Part shown: positions 1 through 6,643 of the stretch, one piece after another
How the letters are laid out: the number at the start of each line of letters is the position of its first letter
How positions within the stretch are numbered: position 1 is the first letter of the stretch
Assembly (NCBI GenBank): GCA_050014415.1
Contig: JBEKDJ010000088.1
Span: 1 to 15,641 of the forward strand
DNA from: JBEKDJ01 sp050014415
GTDB lineage: Bacteria; Desulfobacterota; BSN033; UBA1163
Length of the DNA: 15,641 nucleotides
Direction of reading: 5' to 3'
The notes under the pieces: model-generated
Told to the model about the DNA's origin: nothing
Databases searched by the model: none
The model's input: the letters and a program-made list of their open reading frames with translations, nothing else
Made by a program: the position numbers and the translations under genes

Positions 1-210
1 GATAACGTCGCCAGTTCGAACGACAAGGTCTGCGCGTGTTGGCCGGTTCTCATAGGAAACCGATTCCATTTGATCTACTCGAGTTTCATTCAGGCCCCCG
101 GTTGGTAGGTATTGCCGTTTTCCTGTGAATGGGCTTACTCTCTCCTCCGAGAGAGGAGCCACCGAAACGACATTCACTTCCTGCCAGTATTCGGCCATTT
201 TCTTTTTCAT
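1..210 (-). CDS. hsdS: Type I restriction-modification specificity subunit HsdS, N-terminal part (cut by window edge)
   Basis: HsdS is the DNA-recognition subunit of a type I restriction-modification complex. It binds the bipartite target and positions HsdM and HsdR. Only the first 70 codons are present, and the frame is open to base 1. The start is ATG at 210-208, four bases overlapping the stop of the PIN gene (ATGA), with AAGGA about six bases upstream. The translated N-terminus begins MKKKMAEYWQEVNVVSVAPL and continues with a YLPTGGLN segment, a YENRPTRADLVVRTGDVI segment and then the edge. These match the opening strand-turn pattern of the first target-recognition domain in S subunits. 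Position as last gene after hsdR, hsdM and the PIN gene supports the call. It cannot be seen whether the gene is intact to the left. Confidence 0.8.
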   Translation of the reverse strand, partial: MKKKMAEYWQEVNVVSVAPLSEERVSPFTGKRQYLPTGGLNETRVDQMESVSYENRPTRADLVVRTGDVI

Positions 211-1322
211 CTCTCGTCCTTCCATCCGAGGACGTTCTTCGCCTGGTCCAGAAACCAAACGGTCGCCGCAACGTCCAGCGGTCGAGCCGCTCCATTCTCG
301 CAAAGCAACCAAGTCACTTGCGGCAAGTCGAGGCAAGTCCGGTAGGTCCGCCACAGTGCCAAGTAGCCGTTCCAGGCATCCGCTTCCCTCTGGTGGTCGC
401 TTTTTGAAGCAAAGCCGGGCTGATTCTGCCGAGCCTTCTCACGGGCAAGCGACGCGAAGACGAACCCATGAACGTGCTTCTTGGAGTTTGCTTCGTAGCG
501 CTCCTTTTCTTTATCCCACAGTACTTCAAGATGGTCCTTGAGCCTCTTAAATAGCCTTGATGATGGGCGGGTAGTCCTAAGCCCTTCATGCCAGAAAAGC
601 ACCTCCCGAGTCTCCACCTTCCGCCCGTTCTTTTCCGTGAGGACAAAGAAGGCGCAGGGCTCATTGACGGCCGAGGCAACGGTCTGGGCGTCCTTCAGGA
701 TGCGTCGCCAGTTAGCAGACGGGTCCGGTTGAACACCGCCAAGCTCCAGAGAAGGTGCCGAGACGCAAGTTGGCAACCCCTTACCACTTTTACAGGGTGA
801 TATGGGACCACGTCCGTCGAGGCATGGGCCAGGGAAATTCTGGGCGAGCCACTCCAAGGCCACATCCCGGAGATAGATGCAGTTGGTGTCCGGTAAGGCG
901 TCGGCCAGTTGAGCGTCGTTGGTGACGAAGAGTGTATGCCCATTCGTCAGACTGGTGGCTCCGATCAAGGCGTCGGGCGTTTTCAAGGTGATATTGTCGC
1001 CGGGGACGTAGCTGCCTCGGAGTCTACCAGCCGCCTTGGCCACCGCGCCGTTTACATCGAGAATCTGGAAATGTCGGTTCATGATTGCCAGGAGGTCCAA
1101 CTCCGGGTCATAGCCCGCGTTGTGCCGGTTGGCGAAATGGACGTTGGCCAGGAGCTCTGAGACGACCACGGTGCTGGCATAGAGGGCAATCTTCCCGTCG
1201 ATGGCTGCCCGAAAGATCGGGTCCAGGCAATCGGCCCAGGGCTGAACCGGCGGGTTACTGATGTAGTACTGCACGCAGCAAGTATCCAAGGCGACTTTGG
1301 GCTGTCCGGTTGCCGTGGGCAT
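207..1322 (-). CDS. PIN-domain protein (putative ribonuclease) inside the type I RM operon
   Basis: This 371-residue protein has an N-terminal PIN-like nuclease domain (about residues 8-155). The four acidic positions expected of the family are visible: D13 in VALDTCC, E56 in VVVSELL, D117 in TPDALIGATSL and D136 in LFVTNDAQL. PIN proteins are Mg2+-dependent RNases, and the VapC toxins cut tRNA or rRNA. The remaining 215 residues or so form a second region I do not recognise. It is charged, rich in Trp and Arg, and about twice the length expected of a lone VapC. The gene starts six bases after the hsdM stop, with GGCGGAG as ribosome-binding site, and overlaps hsdS by four bases. It is therefore almost certainly co-translated with the RM genes. 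A role as an RM-linked toxin or accessory effector is inference. An alternative is a DNA/RNA processing factor unrelated to restriction. Confidence 0.75.
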   Translation of the reverse strand: MPTATGQPKVALDTCCVQYYISNPPVQPWADCLDPIFRAAIDGKIALYASTVVVSELLANVHFANRHNAGYDPELDLLAIMNRHFQILDVNGAVAKAAGRLRGSYVPGDNITLKTPDALIGATSLTNGHTLFVTNDAQLADALPDTNCIYLRDVALEWLAQNFPGPCLDGRGPISPCKSGKGLPTCVSAPSLELGGVQPDPSANWRRILKDAQTVASAVNEPCAFFVLTEKNGRKVETREVLFWHEGLRTTRPSSRLFKRLKDHLEVLWDKEKERYEANSKKHVHGFVFASLAREKARQNQPGFASKSDHQREADAWNGYLALWRTYRTCLDLPQVTWLLCENGAARPLDVAATVWFLDQAKNVLGWKDER

Positions 1323-1328
1323 CCGTGT

Positions 1329-2978
1329 CTACTCCGCCGTCGATGTTTCGAACCGGACCGATCCCTTCAATCCCTCGACTGAGGTGGGCACGGTGACCAG
1401 GGTAAGCAGGTCCTGTAGGTCGGTCTTGATATCATCTTCGAGGTCGAGCAGCCGATTGATGAGGACTTCGGGCTTCTCATGCTCGACCGCCTCGGCCTGA
1501 TGCGGGCAGTAGCGCCCGGCGGTCAGGTTGTAGTCGGTCTTGCGAATGTCCTCGATGGTCGCCCACCAGGACCGCTCGCTCTCGAACTGCTTGAGGTCGT
1601 CGGCCTTCAGGATCGCCCGGACGCCACCGTCCTTCTCGTGACGCCAGGTGTAAGGCCAGAGGGAAACCATGTGATCGAGGTCGCCGTCGGTCTCGAAGTC
1701 GGGTAGCGGCCGGCGGGTGGCTCCGAGGTCACGACCGTCGCTCTCCACGCGGTAGAACCAGACCCTGGATGTGCGCGCATCGTCGCGGCTCAACGGGCGG
1801 CGAAAAACAACGACGCTGGTCTTCGCACCGCTGTAAGGGTTGAAGACGCCGTTGGGCAGGCTAAGAATCCCAAGGACTTCGAACTGCTCCACGAGTTTAC
1901 GGCAGATCTTTCGCAGCATATTCTTGGAATCGAAGAGCAGACCTTCTTTGAGTACAACGGCAGCGCGCCCGCCGGGCTTGAGGCTGTTCATCATGTGCTG
2001 AATGAAGAGCGCCTCATAGAGCTTGATGTGGTATTCGAACTGGGCCATGCGCTCTTGTTTCGTCGCCCCGAACGGTGGATTGGCGAGGATAATGTCGTAC
2101 TTGTTCTTTTGGATGTCCTGCGCCTTGTTGGACAGGCTGTCGTCGTTCTGTAGCTGGCCGGAACCGTCCCGGTGAAGGATCATGTTCATCAGCGCCAGCT
2201 TGAAGACGAGGGGAGAATGCTCGACGCCGAACAGATGCTTTTCTTTGAGCCGTCGAATCATCCGTTCTTTTTCATCGGCTGCTATCTTCTTCCTTTCGAT
2301 CTTTTCAAGGACCCGCATAAAAGCACGCATAATGAAACCGCCGGTGCCGCAGGCGGGATCATAAATAGTTTCACCGATATCTGGATCAATGATCTGGACC
2401 ATGCGGTCCACGATGTGGCGCGGGGTGAAGTACTCCGCGAATTCCTTGTCCTGGCCGAATTGCTGAAGAAGCTGTTCGTAGGCGGTCCCAAACACATCAA
2501 AACGTTCGCCCGGTCCGATCTTCTTGGACATAACCTCGAGCAGGTTTAGGTCCTTTAGCTTTGACGTAAGATTTCTTATGGTCGGAGCGTATCGCAGTGG
2601 GAAGACGGTTTCCTTGAATAGGCGGGTAACATCCTTGGCGGAAGGGTGTTTGGAGTGTTTTTCCCTCTCAGCCAGATCAACGAACATTTGCTTACAGAAC
2701 GGAATCGAATCAGAGAACCCCAACGACTTTGCATATCCGTCCGGGTCATCCGCCCAATTGTGAAATCTGTATCTGTCTGGGATTAGCTGCTCGTTCTCCG
2801 GGAGTTTTCGTTTGATGGCCTCTTCTTCCAAGAGTGCGGTCTCGTCCCACAGTTTAAGGAAGAGAAAGAGGCTGAAAATCTCCAGGCGATCCGTGGCGTG
2901 AACGGCATCGTCACGCAGGATATTGGCGACTTCCCAAAGGTCTTTTCCGAATTGATTGAAATCAGGCGTCTTCGCCAT
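1329..2978 (-). CDS. hsdM: Type I restriction-modification methyltransferase subunit HsdM
   Basis: HsdM transfers a methyl group from S-adenosylmethionine to N6 of adenine in the sequence chosen by HsdS. Unmodified DNA is left to HsdR. The 549-residue product has an N-terminal helical HsdM_N region (about 8-150), then the N6-adenine methylase fold. The SAM-binding motif DPACGTGGF is at residues 207-215 and the catalytic motif NPPFG at 300-304, so the active site looks complete. The EFAEYFTPRHIVDRMV segment before motif I is typical of the family. The ATG start has an ideal GGAGGTGA Shine-Dalgarno and lies 17 bp inside the end of hsdR, which indicates translational coupling. The C-terminus is followed closely by the PIN gene. 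Length is normal for the family (about 480-550). Confidence 0.95.
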   Translation of the reverse strand: MAKTPDFNQFGKDLWEVANILRDDAVHATDRLEIFSLFLFLKLWDETALLEEEAIKRKLPENEQLIPDRYRFHNWADDPDGYAKSLGFSDSIPFCKQMFVDLAEREKHSKHPSAKDVTRLFKETVFPLRYAPTIRNLTSKLKDLNLLEVMSKKIGPGERFDVFGTAYEQLLQQFGQDKEFAEYFTPRHIVDRMVQIIDPDIGETIYDPACGTGGFIMRAFMRVLEKIERKKIAADEKERMIRRLKEKHLFGVEHSPLVFKLALMNMILHRDGSGQLQNDDSLSNKAQDIQKNKYDIILANPPFGATKQERMAQFEYHIKLYEALFIQHMMNSLKPGGRAAVVLKEGLLFDSKNMLRKICRKLVEQFEVLGILSLPNGVFNPYSGAKTSVVVFRRPLSRDDARTSRVWFYRVESDGRDLGATRRPLPDFETDGDLDHMVSLWPYTWRHEKDGGVRAILKADDLKQFESERSWWATIEDIRKTDYNLTAGRYCPHQAEAVEHEKPEVLINRLLDLEDDIKTDLQDLLTLVTVPTSVEGLKGSVRFETSTAE

Positions 2979-5274
2979 CGTTCACCTCCGTTTGCACTGG
3001 AACGCCCGCCGAAAGGTTCAGGGCATCTTTCGCCAGGCTCATCAGTTGATCGAATCCTCCGAACAGCGCCTTGATACGCATGATGCCACCGGCCTGGTCA
3101 AGCCATTGGCTGCGTAGAATCTGTTCGGGCATGATGTCAGGATTGGCCCGCTTGAAGTCGCAGACCATCAGGACCATTTCGCGTTGTTCCTTGTTCAGCT
3201 TCTTTTCCAGCGCCCACTTCTCGAACTCCCGGCGGCGGTGCAAGGTGTCGAAGTCTGCCTCGCCGGTAGCCACGGCGATGAAATCCTCGAGGGTGGCCTC
3301 GGGCTCGCCGAAGAGATCACGAAGGGCGGGCAGATCGAACCCCAAAGTCGCAAGGAAGGCATGGTCTGGCAATGACGTGCCCTTGAAGTAACGCCAGCAC
3401 AGGATGGTCTGAGAGAATCGCTGCTTAAGGCCTTCGCGTTCCAGACCGCCTTTGAGCTGGGCTTCCACCTGGCGGCGTAGTTCCTCGAGGATCGCGGGCG
3501 AGATGGTTTCCGAAAAAACAAGGTGCACAGGGACATCGGCAATGACCATCTCCTGTTCCGTGCTGCCACCGCCACCCGCGCCGCCACCGCGCTCGCGGTC
3601 AATGATTTCCTCTTCTTCCTGCTCGACGGGTTCGTCCTCGACACCAGGCGAATCGTTGGTGACAACCGCTTCGAGGTGGGCGATATCCACGAAGTCAACG
3701 AGCTTATAGATGTCCTTGCCGGTCTCCTTGCACTTGCGGGTGCCACGGCCCTTCATCTGGACGTAGAGAATCTTGGACTTCGTGGGCCGCGCCATGAGGA
3801 GGACCTCAACGTCCGGGGCGTCGATGCCAGTGTCGAGCATGCCAATGCCAACCAGGATGATCGGCCTCGGAGCCATATTGGGGTCCTTGTGAGCCTGGTC
3901 GACGATGGCCCTTCGTTCGTCGGGACCGGTAACCTTCTGGAATTCCTCGATGAGTTCCCGAGCCCCAGCCATCTCGTTGTGGACCGTAAGGATGAACTTC
4001 TCGGCTGCCGCGTCGTTGGGCGGCAGGTTGTTCCTGCGGTTGTATCCCTCGATCAGGGCGTAGCGAAGGTTCTTGGCGTGGGCAATGCTGGCCGCGAAGA
4101 CAATGGTCTTGACCGGCTGCCGCGTCCCGAGGATATCCTCGAAGTATTTCTCCGCGATCAATTGGTTTCGTTGCGGCACGTCCACGGCCCGACCGAGTTG
4201 GTCAGGCTCGAAGTCGAAGCCCATGTCGTGAACGCCTTCGAGGTCCACGTTTGTGTGAAACTTGTGATGGATACAGGCGGCTAGGCGCTCCCATTCCGAG
4301 ACCTCGGGGTTGGTTTCTCCTTGACGGATCGTGTAACGGTAGATCGGGCCGCGATACTGCCCTGCATCCGTAAAAAACTGGTCGGTATTGACGGTTTCCT
4401 TGTCGGCAGGAGTGGCCGTGAGACCAAGAAGGATGGCTCCGCCCTTGGCGAAGTGATCGAGCACACCATACCAGTCACCAAAATACGACCGGTGGCACTC
4501 GTCCAGGATCACAATGTTGAAGTGGTCTGGATCGTAGTTCTGATACTTGTTTCGAACTGCGAGATGCTGGATGGTAGTGACGAGGATATCGCGATGTTTG
4601 TCTTCTTTAGAACCCATGGCACGCTCGATGTTGAAGTTATCGCCCAGGTGATTCTTGAACTTCTTCACTGTCTGAACGGCCAGTGCGTCGCGGTCCACAA
4701 GAAAGAGCGCGCGCCGGATTAGGCCGACGGACCAGAGCTTGGCGATAACAGCGGCGGCTGTGATGGTTTTTCCCGTCCCCGTGGCCATCTGTAGGTACAT
4801 GCGCCGACGCCCGGCTTGAGCCGCGCCGAGGACCTGTGAGACGGCCACGCGCTGGTAATCCCGAAGGGTGCCGTGCAGTTCCATCGCCTGCGGCCGGAAG
4901 AACTCGCCGAACTCGGCAGGGGTCGGGAAAGTGGTGATTCTCTCGGGTAGCGTGTTGGCCTTCAAGTTCTGGCGGAGGAATATCTCCCCATCACTTGCGA
5001 AGAGAAGCGGGACATCGCCCCCAGTGTTGCGCTTGTAGGCTCGCGCATAGCCCTTGGCCTGCTCCAGCGCCGCCCAAAGGTCCTTGCCCGGCTTCTTGGC
5101 CTCAAGGATGGCCACAACCTTCCCGTCGTGCAGAAAAACCCGATCCGATTCTTCTCCGTCAAGATGATCCCGCCAGCGTTTTCGGGTGACCGTGAAGTCG
5201 GTGATGTCCCACCCACGTGCGCGGAGGTGTTCCTCAATCAGGATTTCGGCTTCGTCTTCGTTGATCGGCTTCAC
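2962..5274 (-). CDS. hsdR: Type I restriction endonuclease subunit HsdR (EcoEI-like)
   Basis: HsdR is the motor and nuclease of the complex. It translocates unmethylated DNA using ATP and cuts at a distance. Residues 1-110 carry the PD-(D/E)xK nuclease core, with D50 and E58-A-K60 in VVAILEAKKP. An SF2 helicase follows, with Walker A ATGTGKT at 164-170, DECH at 258-261, TATP at 286-289, and motifs V/VI GIGMLDTGID (477-486) and QMKGRGTR. An acidic stretch and then a glycine-rich linker at about 548-572 separate the motor from an EcoEI-type C-terminal domain. The product is 770 residues with no missing motif. The start is GTG at 5274-5272, preceded by AGGAGG at good spacing. That Shine-Dalgarno overlaps the stop codon of the upstream mini-ORF. 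Its 3' end overlaps hsdM. Confidence 0.95.
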   Translation of the reverse strand: MKPINEDEAEILIEEHLRARGWDITDFTVTRKRWRDHLDGEESDRVFLHDGKVVAILEAKKPGKDLWAALEQAKGYARAYKRNTGGDVPLLFASDGEIFLRQNLKANTLPERITTFPTPAEFGEFFRPQAMELHGTLRDYQRVAVSQVLGAAQAGRRRMYLQMATGTGKTITAAAVIAKLWSVGLIRRALFLVDRDALAVQTVKKFKNHLGDNFNIERAMGSKEDKHRDILVTTIQHLAVRNKYQNYDPDHFNIVILDECHRSYFGDWYGVLDHFAKGGAILLGLTATPADKETVNTDQFFTDAGQYRGPIYRYTIRQGETNPEVSEWERLAACIHHKFHTNVDLEGVHDMGFDFEPDQLGRAVDVPQRNQLIAEKYFEDILGTRQPVKTIVFAASIAHAKNLRYALIEGYNRRNNLPPNDAAAEKFILTVHNEMAGARELIEEFQKVTGPDERRAIVDQAHKDPNMAPRPIILVGIGMLDTGIDAPDVEVLLMARPTKSKILYVQMKGRGTRKCKETGKDIYKLVDFVDIAHLEAVVTNDSPGVEDEPVEQEEEEIIDRERGGGAGGGGSTEQEMVIADVPVHLVFSETISPAILEELRRQVEAQLKGGLEREGLKQRFSQTILCWRYFKGTSLPDHAFLATLGFDLPALRDLFGEPEATLEDFIAVATGEADFDTLHRRREFEKWALEKKLNKEQREMVLMVCDFKRANPDIMPEQILRSQWLDQAGGIMRIKALFGGFDQLMSLAKDALNLSAGVPVQTEVNDGEDA

Positions 5275-5285
5275 CTGGGCACCTC

Positions 5286-5375
5286 CTATTGGCCTTCCGG
5301 GAAATACTGATTCAGGAGATCAGCACCGTTTCCGCCCATGCTGCGCAGCAACTCCTCGATCCTCTGCATGGCCAT
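5286..5375 (-). CDS. 29-residue mini-ORF between the RHH gene and hsdR (possible leader or microprotein)
   Basis: An uninterrupted 30-codon frame starts at ATG 5375-5373, sharing one base with the TAA stop of the RHH gene (TAATG). It ends in TAG at 5288-5286, which overlaps the Shine-Dalgarno of hsdR. It therefore bridges the RHH and hsdR genes exactly, as a coupling peptide or true small gene would. The product begins MAMQRIEELLRSMGG and ends NQYFPEGQ. It looks like a short amphipathic helix followed by a Gly-rich turn and a second helix. A purine-rich AGAGAGAG lies just upstream as a weak ribosome-binding site. No family is recognised. It may simply be a translational coupler that keeps ribosomes flowing into hsdR. 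Confidence 0.5.
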   Translation of the reverse strand: MAMQRIEELLRSMGGNGADLLNQYFPEGQ

Positions 5376-5545
5376 TACTCTCTCTTTTCCTTCTTTCCCT
5401 TCGCCCACCCCTGCCGATCCTTCTCAATCAGGTCTCGGATGATGGAAACGATGGAGGCGTTCTGGTTCTGCTTCTGAAGCTCCAAGGCCTTCTCCTTCAG
5501 GAAAAAATACTGTGCCTCAGTGAGTTCAATGGTCGTCTTTCTCAT
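5375..5545 (-). CDS. Ribbon-helix-helix DNA-binding protein, first gene of the RM operon
   Basis: The protein is small and charged (56 residues from the chosen start). MRKTTIELTEAQYFFLKEKA opens it, fitting an RHH beta-strand followed by helix A. A turn (NQNASIVS) and a second helix IIRDLIEKD follow, then a basic tail KGKKEKRE. RHH proteins bind DNA as dimers through the paired strands and serve as autorepressors or antitoxins (CopG/VapB types). An in-frame ATG 16 codons upstream (5593) is possible. It would lie only about 3-5 bases from the predicted transcription start and has no Shine-Dalgarno, whereas the ATG at 5545 has GGGAG about ten bases before it. The gene leads the operon and probably regulates it. 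It could also be the partner of the distal PIN protein, which is inference. Confidence 0.75.
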   Translation of the reverse strand: MRKTTIELTEAQYFFLKEKALELQKQNQNASIVSIIRDLIEKDRQGWAKGKKEKRE

Positions 5546-5596
5546 ATTGGATTTACTCCCAACTTCTGCAATACGGTTTCTCGGTTTAGCCATATC

Positions 5597-5618
5597 GCTA
5601 TAATTATATGAATATAGC
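5597..5618. promoter_or_regulatory. Inverted repeat over the RM promoter -10, candidate RHH operator
   Basis: GCTATA (5597-5602) and TATAGC (5613-5618) form a perfect 6-bp inverted repeat with a 10-bp centre. The repeat encloses the -10 box and the predicted start point. RHH repressors commonly bind such short dyads over their own promoter, so autorepression by the first gene product is plausible but not shown. Confidence 0.4.
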
Positions 5619-5630
5619 CTTAGAAGTCAA
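5603..5630 (-). promoter_or_regulatory. Predicted sigma70-type promoter of the RM operon
   Basis: Read on the minus strand, TTGACT (5630-5625) and a perfect TATAAT (5608-5603) are separated by 16 bp. Transcription would begin near 5596, leaving about 50 bases of leader before the ATG at 5545. No other promoter-like pair was noticed between the RHH gene and hsdS, so this may drive the whole operon. Confidence 0.6.
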
Positions 5631-5721
5631 GTGAAATATCTCCCGTTTCCTGCCCATACCCTTAAACCTCGCTATTAGTAGAGGGGCAATCTGCCTTTGC
5701 CTCGATGAAATCTACCTTAAA

Positions 5722-5747
5722 GGGTGGTGGGTGGGCAAGCGAAGGGG
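5722..5747 (+). other. G-rich tract, possible G-quadruplex
   Basis: Four G-runs (5722-5724, 5729-5731, 5733-5735 and 5744-5747) are separated by 4, 1 and 8 bases, with more GGG runs just downstream. The last loop is one base longer than the usual limit, so folding is uncertain. It lies about 100 bp upstream of the RM promoter. Confidence 0.3.
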
Positions 5748-5936
5748 TGAGGCAAGGGCAAGGGCGATTGAACCCTTACCTGCAACCTCTTCTGATAACT
5801 GTGCACTTTCTGTGCACCAGACAGAGAAAAAAAAGGATGACACCCTTAAAAATGCTATCCCTTGAATCTAAGGTTTTTCCAATATTGACAAGCATTAACC
5901 AATACGGGATAGAATAAATTGGCCTCATTTGGATAA

Positions 5937-5980
5937 TTTGTAATCAGCGGGTTGGCGGTTCAAATCCGTGCTTCCACGCA
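5937..5980 (+). other. tRNA-like 3' half (threonine-type), possible attachment-site remnant
   Basis: TTTGTAATCAG resembles the anticodon loop and 3' anticodon stem of tRNA-Thr(TGT). After a five-base variable region comes GGCGG-TTCAAAT-CC, a textbook T-arm with the conserved TTC and A. The T-stem has one G-G mismatch, and the acceptor end does not give a proper CCA. No 5' half (acceptor or D-arm) is visible upstream, so this is a fragment rather than a working tRNA. A T6 run follows at 5982-5987. Integrating elements often leave such 3' tRNA pieces at their ends. Confidence 0.4.
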
Positions 5981-6036
5981 CTTTTTTCCACCTGCAACTC
6001 TATTACAAAGGAGAATCCGCTGTGAAACTTTTGGGA

Positions 6037-6351
6037 TTAGCTTTTCCGTCCATGCTTACCGCTCATGTTGAACCGTCTTTGCTCAGGTATCCTGTCCAAT
6101 AACTCCCTTAGAACGGGTCGCATATAAATCTGATCATGGTCGAATTGTTTTAGCGCCATTCCTAAAGTGTTAATTTTATCTCTGATCGTAGCTTGGGAAT
6201 TAATTATTAGAACGTACTCTCCTTTTAACAAGCACAAACCCCCTGTTACTTTGACTGAATCTTCATCTTGCTTTATGGTTTCATGGCGGATTTTTACGCC
6301 AAATCTTTCTATTAATTTCTCAAGTTGGTCTATGATGGTACTCTCGTCCAC
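6037..6351 (-). CDS. Small protein of unknown function
   Basis: This soluble protein of about 104 residues is one I cannot assign. It reads as a real gene: an N-terminal helix (STIIDQLEKLIERFGVKIR), a probable strand-turn-strand core (GGLCLLKGEYVLIINSQATI), a helix (RDKINTLGMALKQFD) and a closing IYMRPVLRELLDRI segment. The core resembles small conserved deltaproteobacterial proteins remembered only loosely and without a function. There is no signal peptide or membrane segment. I chose GTG at 6351 because AAGGTGA sits eight bases upstream. A GTG at 6363, used by a naive call, overlaps that Shine-Dalgarno. The gene stands alone, with about 290 bases to its upstream neighbour and the tRNA-like scar downstream. 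Confidence 0.65.
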   Translation of the reverse strand: MDESTIIDQLEKLIERFGVKIRHETIKQDEDSVKVTGGLCLLKGEYVLIINSQATIRDKINTLGMALKQFDHDQIYMRPVLRELLDRIPEQRRFNMSGKHGRKS

Positions 6352-6643
6352 GCTGGGAGTCACCTTAAAGAATTAACCTGCCAACGGAGGAGCTTCCGTT
6401 TCAATCGAAGTGTACTGAATTCTGAAGAGGGTGTCAATGAGAATTGGACATGAGAATTGGAAGGGTGGTTACCCCTAAATTCCGGCACTAAACATTGAAG
6501 GGGGTGTTAGTGGAAATAAAAAGGATCCGAACATGGCAATTGGGGGTGACAGGGTTGAGGCTTTCACCTACAAAGAGTGAGGATTTGCCTGTGGTTGGAG
6601 TTGATGTTTTCCGATTGAAAGTGAGCCTAATCAACGACCAAGC
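6352..6643. other. Intergenic region upstream of the 6037-6351 gene
   Basis: Nearly 300 bases without a supported gene. It holds a hairpin (AACGGA 6383-6388 with TCCGTT 6395-6400) that could serve as a leader structure or terminator, a short tandem repeat (6437-6461), and TTCACCTACAAA at 6564-6575. That last motif matches the start of the dispersed intergenic element seen at 8699, 10447 and 13047. Confidence 0.5.
6437..6461 (+). repeat. Two-copy tandem repeat, 13-bp period
   Basis: ATGAGAATTGGA occurs twice with one base between copies (6437-6448 and 6450-6461). There are only two units, so this is not a CRISPR. It may reflect replication slippage or a paired binding site upstream of the 6037-6351 gene. 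Confidence 0.7.

Larger units (their letters stand above)
5631..6036. other. Spacer between the RM island and the right-hand genes
   Basis: About 400 bases with no convincing gene. It holds a G-rich run (5722-5747), two direct copies of CTGTGCAC (within 5797-5818) and a tRNA-like 3' half (5937-5980) followed by a T-run. A TTGACA at 5885 with TAGAAT 19 bp later resembles a poorly spaced plus-strand promoter. The 70-codon plus-strand frame starting at 5705 has low-complexity composition and no recognisable family, so it was not called. Confidence 0.6.

Noticed and set aside
125..541. 138-codon plus-strand open frame opposite the PIN gene
   Set aside because: Arg/Ser/Pro-rich composition typical of antisense frames, and it conflicts with the PIN gene that has catalytic residues and operon-style junctions.
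1..1328. Idea that the RM system lacks hsdS and the PIN protein replaces it
   Set aside because: The first 70 codons of a recognisable HsdS begin at base 210, overlapping the PIN stop, so the specificity gene is present but cut by the window edge.
3523..4284. 253-codon plus-strand open frame opposite hsdR
   Set aside because: It is antisense to a well-supported hsdR with all motifs. GC-rich codon usage creates long antisense frames, and the product matches no family.
5885..5915. TTGACA...TAGAAT as a promoter for the tRNA-like fragment
   Set aside because: The spacing is 19 bp, longer than normal, and it leads only into a partial tRNA. Treated as chance or relic.
5705..5917. 70-codon plus-strand frame in the spacer
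   Set aside because: No Shine-Dalgarno, low-complexity Gly/Gln/Arg start that reflects the G-rich tract, no recognisable family.
6437..6461. Tandem repeat as a CRISPR remnant
   Set aside because: Only two 12-bp units with one base between them; no spacers and no cas genes.
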